From: Onchidella celtica
Taxonomy: Eukaryota > Mollusca > Gastropoda > Systellommatophora > Onchidiidae
NCBI GenBank assembly: GCA_963931925.1
Contig: OZ007569.1
Coordinates: 63,487,546 to 63,551,545, forward strand
DNA length: 64,000 nt
Reading direction: 5' to 3'
Shown: positions 1 through 13,600 of the stretch, piece after piece
Layout of the letters: each line of letters starts with the position of its first letter
How positions within the stretch are numbered: the first letter of the stretch is position 1
Position numbers and translations under genes: made by a program
Notes under the pieces: generated by a model
The model's database searches: none
Told to the model about the DNA's origin: nothing
The model's input: only the letters and a program-made list of their open reading frames with translations

Positions 1-1219
1 AGAAACCTTGGCAGTGATGGGAAGGCTAAGAACAAAATCACATCCCAAAAATAATAATAATAAAAGGCCACCAAACAACAACGGAAAAAAAAAACAAAAA
101 AAAACTAATAATAATATAGGCATATATATGTATAATCTATAAAATTATATAAATGACTATACGGACTCCCCATTTCTCATATTGTATGGCAATTTTGTTA
201 CACTCATTTTTATTTTACTTTGACGTTACGGTGGCATTTTGTAACACTGAAAATTGAAAACTGAATCTTGACAAATATTTAAACAAACAAAAAAATATTG
301 TATTTATACATGGAAGTCGTTTTTGAACCCGGATACATAGGCCTACATAGAATAAAACATAATAGCAGAAAGGTTTTAGATATATGTTCATAACTGGTAA
401 ATATTACGAGTAAACTGAGTAGAAGTAGTAGAACGTCCGTCAGTCCGTGAGTCATTAAGGATGCTGTGCTCATCTTTCGTTAGTTTTGATAACTCTTTGA
501 ACCTTTCCCACCATAGATTATGCGGATTAGCCTACAATTCGAAAGCGATCAATCCATTTCAGTTCAGGTTTGAGGAATGCTATGAAGGCATTCACAGAAA
601 TAATCTTAGAAGTATTATCCCTTGACATCAGCCTCGGCATAGAAAGAAAGAGAAGCTTTCATATTCCCAATCAATAGTTTTCGATGGATGGGTTCAAAAT
701 ATAAAGTCATAAATCACATTTGCCTCGGTATAACATATTCATAAATTTCACCACTGAAATTTTTATTGAATATTTCCTCTTGAAAACATATATCGGTTTC
801 TTGTATCAGTTTTGGCTGAATATCACTATCGAATATCGCCAGCGAGAGTAAAACTGAAATTACAGTACCCGATATCCAAAGAAAAAAGAGACACCTTAGA
901 AATATCCACATTTTGTATAGTAGGCCTATTTTAATGTGCATGTAGTTGTTGTCCCTCTCCTTGTGTGTGTGTGCGTGTGTGTGCTCGTGCGTGTATGTAT
1001 GAATGCAAAGAAAATGCGTGCTGCTTGTTTCACGTTTTTATCCATGTCATTGTCGATCTTCTTTTATCATCAAAATCTTTTCTCTAATAACTCACTTTAA
1101 TACTCACAGTGATCTTGAAAAATTTGCTATCACGGCATATTAAGTATGAAAATCAGCATCTGCTGGGCATTAACGGTTTTAGAAACCCCTAGAATAACTA
1201 CAGGAGTGAAGAGGAGGGT
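1..1219. other. Intergenic, no gene supported
   Basis: AT-rich DNA with A runs, TA-rich text and a (TG)n run at 961-984. A minus-strand frame at 714-941 begins with a hydrophobic segment but has no other support. Confidence 0.6.
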
Positions 1220-1780
1220 CAAAATGGGACTAATCGCCGAATCAATGTAAAGAGACAAAATGGACTGATACCAGGATCAATTGCAAAGAGACAAAATGGA
1301 CTGATACCAGGATCAATTGTAAAGAGACAAAATGGACTGATGCCTGGATCAATTGCAAAGAGACTAAATGGACTGATACCAGGATCAGCTGCAAAGAGAC
1401 AAAATGGACCGATGCCTGGATTAACTGCAAAGCGACAAATTAAAGGACTGCCTGGATCAACTGCAAAGAGACAAAATGAACTGATACCTGGGTCAACTGC
1501 AAAGAGACAACATGGACTGATACCTGGATCAACTGCAAAGAGACAAAATGGACTGATGCCTGGTTCAACTGCAAAGAGACAAGATGGACTGATGCCTGGT
1601 TCAACTGCAAAGAGACAAAATGGACTGATGCCTGGATCAACTGCAAAGACAAAATGGACTAATGCCTGGATCAACGCAGAGGGACAAAATGGACTGACTT
1701 TTGCACCACAGTAAAGACACTAAATACACTAACTGCATTATCACCGTAAAGTGACAAGGTGGACTGACTGCTGTACCGAA
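1220..1780. repeat. 36-bp minisatellite, about 13 copies
   Basis: Units of the type GGATCAACTGCAAAGAGACA then AAATGGACTGATGCCT repeat every 36 bp, with degenerate copies at both edges. Because 36 is a multiple of three, several frames stay open on both strands without being coding. Confidence 0.88.
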
Positions 1781-4700
1781 ATAAATACATGTATTTATAT
1801 TTCAAAAAGTGCTGAAAGAAAGATAGGAGTGAATAATCATGGATATCAAAATAACACAATGCAGGGTAGTTAAAATCTGCCAAAAAGAAAAAAAAAACGT
1901 GAATCCCCGGGAATTATAGCTATCTCATTAGATGGCAGAAAAAAAGCCCAGAGTAGCACAGAATCTCGAGAAAGGATAAAATTTAAGCAAAATGCGCCCA
2001 GTGATTTTTGTTGTTGTTCAGAGGCAGTAACTGGATTTGTTCTCGGCACAGACAACACTAATAAATTAACTGTGGTTCTCGGTGTTCATGTCGAATTGAA
2101 CCGTGCAAGTTATCTTCTTGTGAACACCCCTCTGTCTGTTCAGTCAGTACCTGTACTTTTTATCCCCCCCCCCCCCCAAACACTTCTTCTTTGAAGACAA
2201 CAAAACTGAAAAAAACCGTGGGAATTTTTTGGGTTGATTTTTAAAAAAAATTATCTTTTGATTATTTGAAAAAAAATGTGTGTTAGCTCGTTATCAAAAA
2301 CAGAGTATCTAGAAAAGCAGCCTCAAGGCATTAACGAAACTGGCTAAGTCCAGCTTGTAGGCCGTTTCTGTTTGCAGTGTCAACAACCTAAACAGTTTAT
2401 GATAAATCTTGTTGAAGTCTTTAGTTTTAAGATCCATTTGGTTTTTATTTCAAGGCTGGATTGACCTAGAATCCAAATCACGACAAGCCCATAGCTATAG
2501 ATCAGCCACTTTTTGTATAGTAGAAATTATTTATATTTGAAGTCCAATGAGTGATACGAGTTTACATGACAATGCTTTGTCATAGAGAAGTTAAACACTG
2601 TACTCGCTGACTGTGTTTCTCCGGGGGGGGGGGGGGTTATGGCTGTTGGCCCCCGTCACTGTCATTTCCGCAATGGCGGTGTATGTATCGGTATCATTAA
2701 AGAAGGGTTGTACGCGAAATTGCGTTTGAACTGCATTTGGCCAACCGACGACGGGAGTGCTATGTCACGCTTAATCGCAGAAAAGTTATTCCGTCATTAG
2801 ATGAAACTACAGCTACAGACTGCTAGGCCCGAGGCAGATGATGATTATTTTAATATGATGTTTTGTAGTGAATAAGACATTTTAGCATTTGGCAGTCGCA
2901 TTGTTGCACCGTTAATCGCAGTTCGTCGGAGACATTTTGCCCGACTCTGGAATGGAAGGCAGCCAAGCCATTGGCCTGTCCCCAACGAATGTAGAGGCAC
3001 ATTGTAACTGTCCCGCACATAATTATGAGTACCATAGGAGAGTGAATCAGAACTGGTTTGAGGTCTAGTAGTAGTCTATTCACGTGCCTCAACGGTAAGT
3101 TATTGAAGAAAAAACAGAGAGGGAGGAAAGGGAACGGGGAGGAGAAACAAAGAGGAGAGGGGTTGTAGGTTTATCTTAGGCCACGCTGGGGACATTATCT
3201 CGTCATGTGTATTAAATTGGCAAACGCGTTCGGGAAAAGAATGGCATTACTGGCAAGTCACCATCTTTCCATCGCGATTAATGCGTACAGGCCACTGCAT
3301 AAAATGGTAACATAGGGCTACCTTTTCTCTAGGTTTGCAAACTTTGTCTACATGACCACAAAGCACTCTGGTGGAGACACTGGCACACTAGCGCCAGTCA
3401 TTTCTTCAAACTTTGTCCAGCTGCTCGGGCAGTGGTCAGTCACGCGATCACTGTGTCAGTGTCTGTGTGAGATTATACCTGGACCATTATCATAACTGCA
3501 TCCCCCCGAAAAGACATTATATGGCCTTCGTAACGCACATACACAACAAATTCGGGTACATTGGCATCACCATGAACATGTACAACTCAAGTTACTTTAT
3601 GTCCCAAGATCAGACCATCTTTTATATTGCACTAAGCTGCAAGAAATAGTAATACTTTTCGGTATTGTTCGTGTATTTCAATGAATCTCGAATACTCTCT
3701 CCAAAGCCGCCTTACCAGTAGGCCTACAGTTGGCTAAACTATTACTAGTTTAAATTAGGCTTTTCCCTAGAAAATATTAAAGCCATTATCAGTGCATCTT
3801 GGTGTAGGAACTGGGCACATATTAATGCACTCTTTTCATTCTACTCCTTTAATCTCTTCAGAAGGTTATTTGTTTGTCCTGTGGAAAGGATTCGCTTCAT
3901 TTTGCCCCACACGCTTCACCAATGATATGGATCTATCCGAGTAAACTCTATTCCCTTCAGAAGATGAACAAAAGATAAGTACTGTATTTAATCAATGACA
4001 AAATTTAATATTTAGTCAAAACGGCACCCGATACCACTTTTAGTTTTTACGTCAGTTTAAATCTCACGATACCTTAATAATTGTTGACAGCCATATAGGA
4101 TTAGATACCCTATACTATATGAAAATACCGGTACGCTTCATTAACCATAATGCAAAGGTATAAATCACCTCTCATCCCTACCCGCTGCTTCCCGAGTCAA
4201 TAATCCACGCGAAGATGTGATCGGATTTGTTCCAACGGAACAATGATCATCCACTTTGGCTGGAGTTCGTACTTAAAACCCAAAGTATAAAGTACTTGGT
4301 GCTGTGTTCCCAAAATGTACACGACAGTTTTGAGTTATGCTGTGATCATGCTCATTTTGCACAGTTATAGAACAGTAGGCCTACTGAATTAAAAAGAATG
4401 ACGAAACCCCCCCCCCTCCCCCCCCAAAAAGGAAAAAAAGGAGAAAAAACGTGTATGTAATACTCACAGATATACACTACTAAACGGTAATACTACAGCT
4501 CTAGTGGGGTACTTCTGTGGCAATCTGATGTCTTCCTGCCTTTATGTCTCTCCAAACCGCCGGCTACATTGGACTGCACTGCGTCTGAGTCACTTCCAAA
4601 ATGATGTTTGTGTGCTATGATATATAATATATACTCCTGTTCAGTAGTGTATATCTATGTATATAATATAAAATAAACCGTCCTGATTTTCAACAACACA

Positions 4701-7348
4701 CGCCGCCGCTCGTACGGGTCGGATTTGCTTGAAATCTTAAAGGTGCTTTCATCTCGACTTGCAGAAGGCTCTTTCTTCCATTTAGAGGCTCTAAATGGTG
4801 GAGACGTATTCTGTTTAATTTGCTTGATATTGTGATTTCGCCACCAGATTCTTAAACTTTACGGAATAGTTTTGTGCCATAGAACTTTCGATACCGCACC
4901 GTGAAACCATATTAAATTTCTTCTTCAGCCTATACTGAAAGTAGAAATTTGCCAACGGACTGAACATGGGGGATTTTACTGTAAAGGCAGTGTGAATAAA
5001 ATAACATTGAGAGCCGATTTCGAGCAAACGGTGTGAAACAAAGAGCAAAGGAAAAAAATGCAAAGAACATCATTTGTGAGTCGTTACATTATGTGAACTC
5101 ATCCGGATCGCACTGTCTTGTTTTCGACATGTAGCTTGATTGTGAAAATCATATCACAAAATAGAGACTGGCACTTGTTTTGAGAGGGTACTGATTTCAT
5201 CTCCGAGAGGCTGCAAAAGGAAGCCGACTTGTTTCAAGCAACCGTGGATTCGCCAGACTGATAAAGAAAAATTCCCAATTTTTTAACAACAACAAAAAAA
5301 GGATTTATGTATTTCTCAGATTCTTTTAAAAGTTGCATGTTTCTTTTATCTATTTGACTGATTCCTGCCAATAGCTTCTTTAATTTAGAGTTATACATGC
5401 CTTTTGTTTTTCTGGAAATGTTCAGAAAGACCCAACCCCCGCCTCTTATACAAACCTCCTACGTAGATTTACCATGACTATAGCTGTTATCATCGTCATG
5501 AACTGAAAACTTAATACATTTTCAGAAATCACACGGTATGGATTTTTAAAAGAGATATATGAAAGCAAGGCAATGCCTTTGGTGGAATTTGAAAGGAATC
5601 TTGTTTTTGCCAAGAGAAACTATAATTCAGAGGGGCATGCAAAATTTGACAGAGATCCGTTCATATGGAACTGAGTTCTAAAAACGCGTGCTGAATTATT
5701 TACACGATGTCTGTAACTACATTTTTTTTCTTAATTCTATAACATTGAACATTACTGTGTAACATCTCTCCTGGACGAAATAAAAGTGGCATGGTGTTAG
5801 TGCAAAGAACAGATTAGTTACTTGTGACTCTAAATCATGGAAAACTGTTCCCTCTTGTGTACTTAGGCGACTTGAACTACCAAGGAAGTCGCGGGAACGC
5901 CCTCCCCAGACTCGGTGATCATGTGCGAGGATTTGCGTCCCTGTAAGCATCTTCCGTGACCACCTGTCAGTGTTGTCTAACCATTGTTTTCACTGCCCTC
6001 GCGTGCGTCGTTTTCTCTGGACTTTTCTCTGGAGTACTGTCATGGCGTCTAGAAAGCGGAAGTCCTGTTTCCATGGACTCTCATAATATCTTCTCCACTG
6101 AGATTAAGCTGACATGGGCGAAAAGTGTGTGGCATGATTTACTCTTTCATCTTTTCAATTCAGAGCCACCGGTATGCGGTGAGATGAAGCCACAAAAGAT
6201 GATTACAAGTTTCCCGTGTCTGTCTGATTTTGAGACCCGTAAAGATGCAAATATGAGTAAATAACTGGAGTAACTGGAGTCCCAGCATCGCACACCAGAG
6301 TTGCATTGATACAATATATGAAAATAAGATGTCTGTTTTATAATCTAGGACAATGGTGGTGGTAGTTTGAAGCCTGTGTGAGCCAGGGTAAATTGTGTTG
6401 GTGCGCCCTCACCCCCCCCCCCCTCTCAAACCCCGATCCGCGAACCTATCAGTCCGGTATCGATCTTCCCATTTTCCCAACTCGGAATCTATTCACATGG
6501 GGTGTTTACCACTCAGCGTGATGACTTAAATCAATCGGATTAGCATCCCCCGATGTCTTTTCAAATGATCCCGTAAAGCATATATGCAAATTAGTTAGAC
6601 TCAACAAGTCGGCACACGTCCGGGGAACAGTCAGCACAAAGAAATTATAAGTAATAACTGGGGTGTGTGTCCGTGTGTGTGAGAGAGAGCTTTCATCGCA
6701 TTGGAAATCTGTTGTTCAGAGGATGTTTATGTATAGAGAATTCTGGCAGATAGCTGCTGAAATTTAATAACTCACTTTTGTGCTTGAAAAAATAGTGTGT
6801 GTGGGAGAGAGAGAGGAAGTGTGTATGAGTGTGTGTTATTCTTCATGAAACGCACCAAATTTAGCAGTTTCTGTGTACCAGATATATACTGGTGTAAGCA
6901 AATCCTGCTGTGGGGATGCCATTCACCGCGATCGTCGGAGAAAGGATTATCCCAACCTCTGCAGGGTCTTCATCTTTAATTCTGTCGATGACAAACTCGA
7001 GTAAATGGTATCTAGTAGTTCACATAAAAATGTTTTCACGTGTATCAAGTTTTGGTATCTGATCAAAAATGTTTTCTTGTGGGTAAAAAGTGATATACTC
7101 TTACAGAGCTGTGCGATCTCATGAATGCAACGCTGAAACCATTCTGTCTACGTCTCTGAAAAGAACTGTGCGTTCATCACTTCAGCGCATGGATCGTTTG
7201 TTTGTACGATATTCCGTGGCCGGTCTGATTTAAATCTACACGATTTCTTGGAGAAAAGTCACCAAATCTTGATGCGGTGGACACAACATTAAACATTTAA
7301 AAACTAGATTTTCGGCATGAACATAGATGGAAATGTATAGAAGTCAAC
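1781..7348. other. Intergenic and probable 5' flank of the cadherin gene
   Basis: No coding frame with family features. C and G homopolymers sit at about 2166-2178, 2623-2637, 4408-4427 and 6412-6423. GT- and GA-rich runs lie at 6661-6688 and 6796-6836. The promoter and any non-coding first exon of the gene at 7349 should be here, but I see no convincing TATA box. Confidence 0.5.
4468..4656. repeat. Short inverted repeat, possible MITE remnant
   Basis: AGATATACACTACT at 4468 is repeated inverted (AGTAGTGTATATCT) at 4643-4656, with about 160 bp between. No coding content; ends not defined. Confidence 0.45.
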
Positions 7349-7635
7349 ATGGATAAGATGGAGCGCCTACGACGTATTCTCTGCCATTCACCACACTGGA
7401 GATACAGCGTTGTAATAATCACTGTTGCAATTGTCTCGAGTCGCGTGTCTTTCACATACGGTCAGTCGTGTGAGCCAAAGAACTGCATTACCTCACAATG
7501 GACAGAATGGTCAGCATGTTCAGAATCTTGTGGAGATTCAGGAGTACGGGCACGGACTAGGCGAATCCTGGCTGCCGAGATCTGCGGAGGTACTTGCGAA
7601 GGAGGTGTCTTTCAGAGTGAGCCATGTAATATCAG
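7349..7635 (+). CDS. Exon 1: signal peptide and TSP1 repeat 1
   Basis: The ATG at 7349 is followed by a basic stretch and a hydrophobic core (VVIITVAIV), then a likely cleavage site after residue 38. TSP1 repeat 1 shows [16 protein letters not shown] and CGGTC. The exon ends in phase 2 at ATCAG|GTAATC. This is the only in-frame ATG here that gives a signal peptide, which is why I chose it. Confidence 0.9.
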
Positions 7636-10600
7636 GTAATCTAACAAATGCAAAATATCCCGAGTATTCGCTCCATAAAATCATGCCTCTAGCATATAGA
7701 TTTTATTTTTGGTTTGTTCTCATACCATCTGAAAGTACACCAGCTTTGCCGGTCGTTGGGGTTTTTTCCCAAGACCTTGGGATTTTAGGGCCTTACCTTG
7801 GGATCTTGGCATTTTGTTATAGATCTTTGGATTTTCGGGCCTTGTGTATTGGTTACTATTTATCTAGTTAAAAAAAGGATCAAAAGAAATCATTGAAAAA
7901 AGCCTCCGAGACGTCTTGACCCAAGCAACAACAGGGCTTCTCTAAAATGACGCAACAAAGTTGCATATTCCTGCACGTGTTTAGGTCTTTCTTCTAGGAG
8001 GTTCGCTGCCATTGGCATTTAGATCTCACTTTCCTTTTTATTTTTTATTGTTGTGGTAGGGATTAGTTTTGTTTTTTATAGAATTTTACCGAGACAGCGG
8101 TCTTGTTCGGCCTGTTGTTCTCGATTTCCAACTGTTAAGGTATCTTTAAAGTGCGCAACGTGCACACGGGCCCTCCGAATTTTTAGTCCTTATCCGAGAA
8201 GATAAGGTGTTCGATCCTACCTACCAAAGTACCATAGGATCAGGGACAGGAGTCCCCCCCCCCCCCACAAAAAAAAAAAAAAAAAAAAGCCAACATGCCT
8301 GCACCGACCGGGGATCGAACCCGGTACCTTCGGTATGAGAGCACCTCGCCTCTAGACCAACATGTCCCCATTGCCTAAATGTGAGTTAAAGGGTAACCTA
8401 AGGGGCAGACTAAGATTGTCTGTATGTGAAAATCTACGAGCTTATCTTCAATGTATTGTGAAACTAAATTTTTAATGCATGTTTCGGACTGGGAAAAAAA
8501 TATAGAGATCTTTTACCTCATCTTGGGATTTTGTATGCGGGATTTTTTCAAATCTTCACCGGCAACGCTGAAGTACACCCAGCTCTGTCACAATACTGTT
8601 TCGTGTGCTGCCACCGATAACAACAGGGACAAGACACGGCATTGGCAGTGAATGAGACTAATTAATTCTGACTCGACTAAGTTATAATTATAATATCTGT
8701 GGGCTGTAGATCTGTATCCATAAAATAATATAGTGGTGAAAGAAGGACTTAAAAGTGACAGGTCAGGAAGATATGTCATGACTTGGCGCAGTAAAAGATT
8801 GACTCACTTCTTGATATTTCAAATTACTCAAACCCAATACATGTATGCTGATCGGTATGGTAGAAGGGAGTGTTGCGCCCTATGTACTGTTCTCATTTAT
8901 GTGTTCGTAAAACAGGCTCTACATCTTTTAACACAGCCACCCCATTACCGACAAGTAGCAGTTAAAGTAACACTGTTATCCACGCAATTAAAATTGTATT
9001 AACACTCTGCATTCGTTCACGAATTCATCTGTTTTGATTGCAGGTGTTGTGCACAGAACTGTGGGTACACTCCGTGGAGTGCCTGGGGCTCGTGTCGATG
9101 TGATGACAGATACTGTGATGAGGCTGGCTCCAGGATAGTCTGTTTTAGATGGCGGGATAAACTTAGAGATGCTGTTTGCGGTGGTTATTGCGATGAAATG
9201 ACGTATGAACCATCGTGCGGGAAACCTTGTTGCTACAAGGACTGTATTATGGGAAGGTGCAGCTCATTCACGAATACATTCCCATTATTTCATACTACCG
9301 TATGCATAAGTAGGCCTAATTATAAATGGTCAGTTTTGAATAATTAAAAAAAAAAAAGTTGCCTTTGCGACAGCAATCACAGATTTGCATTTGAGTCCTT
9401 GAACTGCCAAAATAATAATAATAATAATAGAACTAATAATAATAATTATTATCATTATCATTATTATTATTATTATTGTTATTATTATTATTCTCTGGTT
9501 GTGATTGTTCATCAGAAGACCGAATCTACGAACACTCAGAAATTAAATTTGTATTTTTGCCATAACTTTTCTCAGTTTCGCAATTTGTCTAAACATTACT
9601 CCCACAACGAGAGGAAAACCACGACAGCCAAAACAATTTTTCAAGACAGATGATATTGATAACTATAACGTCCCGTTTCGCTTCATTTCAGGACTGATAG
9701 ATGTCTGATTTTAAGTTTGGATTTAACGGGTCGACGGCACGATAAATGGCCACTTTGGGCCTCTCACGGTCAGAATTTCCATAATATGTTTAGGCCTACA
9801 TGATATTGACACAATATAACAACAATATCGTACATGTACCAGCATGGAAATAAATGCAATGGATAACATTTTTAGTAGCCAGTGTCACAGTGTCAAAGTA
9901 TTTATGAATAACTCCTCCTCCATAATCAGTATGTATAATATGCGACTGCGTCCCTAAGCTTTGTAATCATGTGATAAATCTCATCTGAGAATTTTCTGAC
10001 GTTATTTTCATGATCTAAACAGTTGGGGACCTTGGGGTGAATGTGATGCTCGTTGCGAGTCTGAAGGCCTGAGACACCGAGAGAGAATAGTCATTCAAGA
10101 ACCAGATTGTGGCGGTAAACGTTGTAACTTCGAGACGGATGCCCAGCCCTGCACAGGGCCGTGTTGTCCTCAAGATTGTGTTCTAGGACCATGGAGCGAG
10201 TGGTCAGAATGTCCTGCAGTGTGCGGTCAGTCAATGTAATTAGATCTAAGCCCAACGTCACCATCCATACACCTTTCTCTCACCGTGTGCATATTATCTT
10301 GTGCACGGGAGTATTTGTAGCTGGTTACCATATGTGTGAAATAAAGGAAATAATCTCATTTGCCATTGACTTAGTTTTATGAAAGTAAAATGGAATGTCA
10401 CATTAATGCCACACATTGCTGATTTTGACATAATATTTCCTCAGCGAATCATCGTCAACATTTTCGTACAAAACCAAAACAAAACTCACTAGGTAGTAAA
10501 GGCATCAGTACTGCCACAACGATAGTTTGAAATAACACCCTGTACCTTAAATGTTCATGTCTGTTCAGGAGAGAAAGTAGTAACCCGGACGAGGTTTGTT

Positions 10601-13600
10601 CAACAGCCAATATGTGGTGGAGCAAACTGCCCAGAAAATGACTCAACGCAGAACAAAACATGTGAAAAATACATCAATGTTGACTGCAAGGTGAGTGGTC
10701 AGTATGCAGTGAAGGCTGCAATATCTTTTACAATATTCTAGAATCTGGTAGTGAATGACGTTTTTTTTTAGTTTTATTTTTTCACTACGGTACTTCAAAC
10801 AATACTTTTTCACTATGGTCCTTCAAACAATATTACAGTCTCACTGTCATGTCAAAAACTGATCTAGGCCACTTTTACACTACTGTAGTTGCCGTCATGC
10901 AACAAATCTAAACAGTCGTAACGTTAGATAATTTACAAAGACCGCTGTTCTTTAACTGCATAAACTGTTGCTGAACGACAGATGGGCCCTTGGTCGGAGT
11001 GGAGCCAATGTACCCTCAATAACGGTTTTTGTGGGGAAGGAACGAAGAGAAGAGAGCGAACAGTCCTCGTTGAAGCAAAGTGTCAGGGAGAACCGTGTTC
11101 GAATACAACAGGTAAACTATTCAAGTCTCTGTTGCTGTACATTCATAAAATGCTTGTATTTCTTGTGGTTTTGTGAGGATGATGGTCTCTGTGATTGCGA
11201 TGGCCACAAACAGGTCAAAACTGAACGTTGGGGCTGATGCTCTTCTCTCACACGGCCTCGGATGGTGGCTGAGACACAGTAGGGGCATGATTTCATTTCT
11301 AATGGACATGATTGACAACATTGGTCTGCGACATAGAGCATGTTGGTGAAATTCATGTGACTACATGAAAATAAAAATGCAAAACAAAACAAAACTTTCT
11401 GCAAGTTTCCAGCCAATTTCTCTTGCCTTCTTTTTCAGGACTTGACCATCGATTTTCCAGTTACAACCCATTATTTGAACTTACAAACACGTTACTGTAT
11501 GTTGAACCTCGAGTAATTTGAACTGTTCATGCCAATTTCGAAACCTCTAAGTGCTGCAGTTAGTGAGAAAAGATGTAAATTTTCTCTCCAAATCGTACAT
11601 ATAGATTAACTTCCGTTAAACAGAAACCGCTGTGTGTTATGGCCCTTGCTGCAAAACTGATTGTGAAGTTGGTGAGTGGACTGACTTTGGCCATTGTTCT
11701 ACGCAGTGTGGGGAAGGAATGAGGTGAGAACATGTTTACACGGTGCATTGAAAGAAATAGACACAAGCTGCAGTAAACAACTCGTGGATTAAAAATGCAG
11801 CTCATTTTAGCAATAACCACAGGTTTCAGACGCTGTGCCATGGGAGAATCAGATAATTTAACTCTACATGATCTGCTAATTCTTATAACCTCTCTATTAT
11901 TGTATTGATTATCATTATCTCATATGTGTGCCATGTATTGTCACTACAGTCAAAACGATGCAATTAAAGGTCTTCTCTTAACCCTTTATCCCCTAAGAAC
12001 CCCACTGCCATTCTATTCCATTTCCCTACAACATGGGAGGTAACTCCGTATGTTTTACACCTACTTATTTTGAAAAATCATTGTGGCAAAACTATTCATC
12101 AGAATTTTACGAAATTTGAACAGGACGTGCACAAATGGACAAAATTTGACATAAGAAACAAAACAAGTAGTGTTTTCATTCCATGGTTCTCTGCTCGGGT
12201 ATTGTTTCTGAAGAATAAGACGAATGAATTTCTCTGTAGTTACAAGAGTACGCAGATCTGACCACCCTGGGTCCGGGGGAGTGGCTGCTCTGTTTCCATT
12301 TGCCCCACCCTCATCATCACCATCCTCATCACTATCACTATCAAGATCTGGTTCTCCTTCTTGCTGCATCACCTCAACTTCAACATCAGATTTATTACCA
12401 TCTTCTAATACATATCTTCTTGTCCATATTGTCGCAATTTGTGGACTGCAAACCATACAAATCTCCATTATATTGTATTCCAGTCACTTCTCGGAACACC
12501 CTGAGTACATCATCCATCGCAAATCGTGATAAAAAAAATCGCCTAACTTCAAACAAGCACAAAAAATATAAAAATCAATGTAAAAAACATCCAGTTTTCA
12601 CTGAAACACGCCCTATTGTTTACGCTATAGCAAAAGTATCGGCAAATATCACCAGGCACGAGAACACGGCTGACTGGATTTTTTTAAAGACGCATGTTAA
12701 ATCGGCGTATTTAGGGATATGATACGGGTCCCAAATCAGCGTATTTCGGCGTGTTTAGGGGGTAGAGGGTTAAAAAGCTCTTCTAACCCATTTCAAATCA
12801 TCACTAGGACCAAATGCCTTTTGGTTTTCAGAGAGGGTAATTTAATTCTTTGATAATTAAAATCCACTTCATTCTTTCGAATATTTTTACCCTCTGTCCA
12901 AGATAGTTTTACCAACTTTTAATTTTTTAAAAATTGTTTTAAAAGTAGTATTCGAAATGAGTAGGCTCTGCATGTATTTCATTCAATAAATAATTGTATG
13001 AAAACTGTAACCTAACTTATTATTAAGAGATGGGACCTTGAAATACGTACAGTTATAGTCAATTTTATTTTTATTTTCAGAAATCGAACTCGTGAAATTG
13101 TGATAGAGCCAGACTGTGGAGGCTCTCCGTGTCCAGATGTGACTGAATTTACGCCGTGCACTGTTCAAGACCCCACAGACTGTAAATTCGCAGAATGGTC
13201 TGAGTGGTCTGCTTGTAGTACAGACTGCGGTAAGGGAGTATCCATAAGAACCCGTTCACTCATAACTCCTGCTTACTGTGGGGGAAAGTGTTCTGATAGT
13301 CAAGAAGAAGAGGAGAGGGAATGTGAATCATATGCAGCAAGGGCAGACTGCCAGGTAAATCTTAATCGTCCTAGATTACCATCATTTAATTTTTTTTTTT
13401 AGTGTTAAGGATGATAGAACTTTTGCCCCTCCCCCCTCCCACCTTTAATATAGTTGGGTTGGGCATGTTTTTATAAATAGCCACAATTTTTTGCATTCAC
13501 GAAGCTAAGAATGTTTTCTTTAGACATCTGTACCACTGTACCAGTCTTGACACTAAAATCTATATCATGTGATCTTTGAATCAATAGGTTGGACCATGGA

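Noticed and set aside
1219..1714. Overlapping frames of 62-151 codons on both strands in the minisatellite
   Set aside because: They arise from a 36-bp period divisible by three; unit text differs only at random places and no start context, signal or domain is present.
8290..8369. tRNA gene on the minus strand (also 25337-25416)
   Set aside because: A and B boxes are present but the cloverleaf is not well formed and a shared SINE body follows in both copies.
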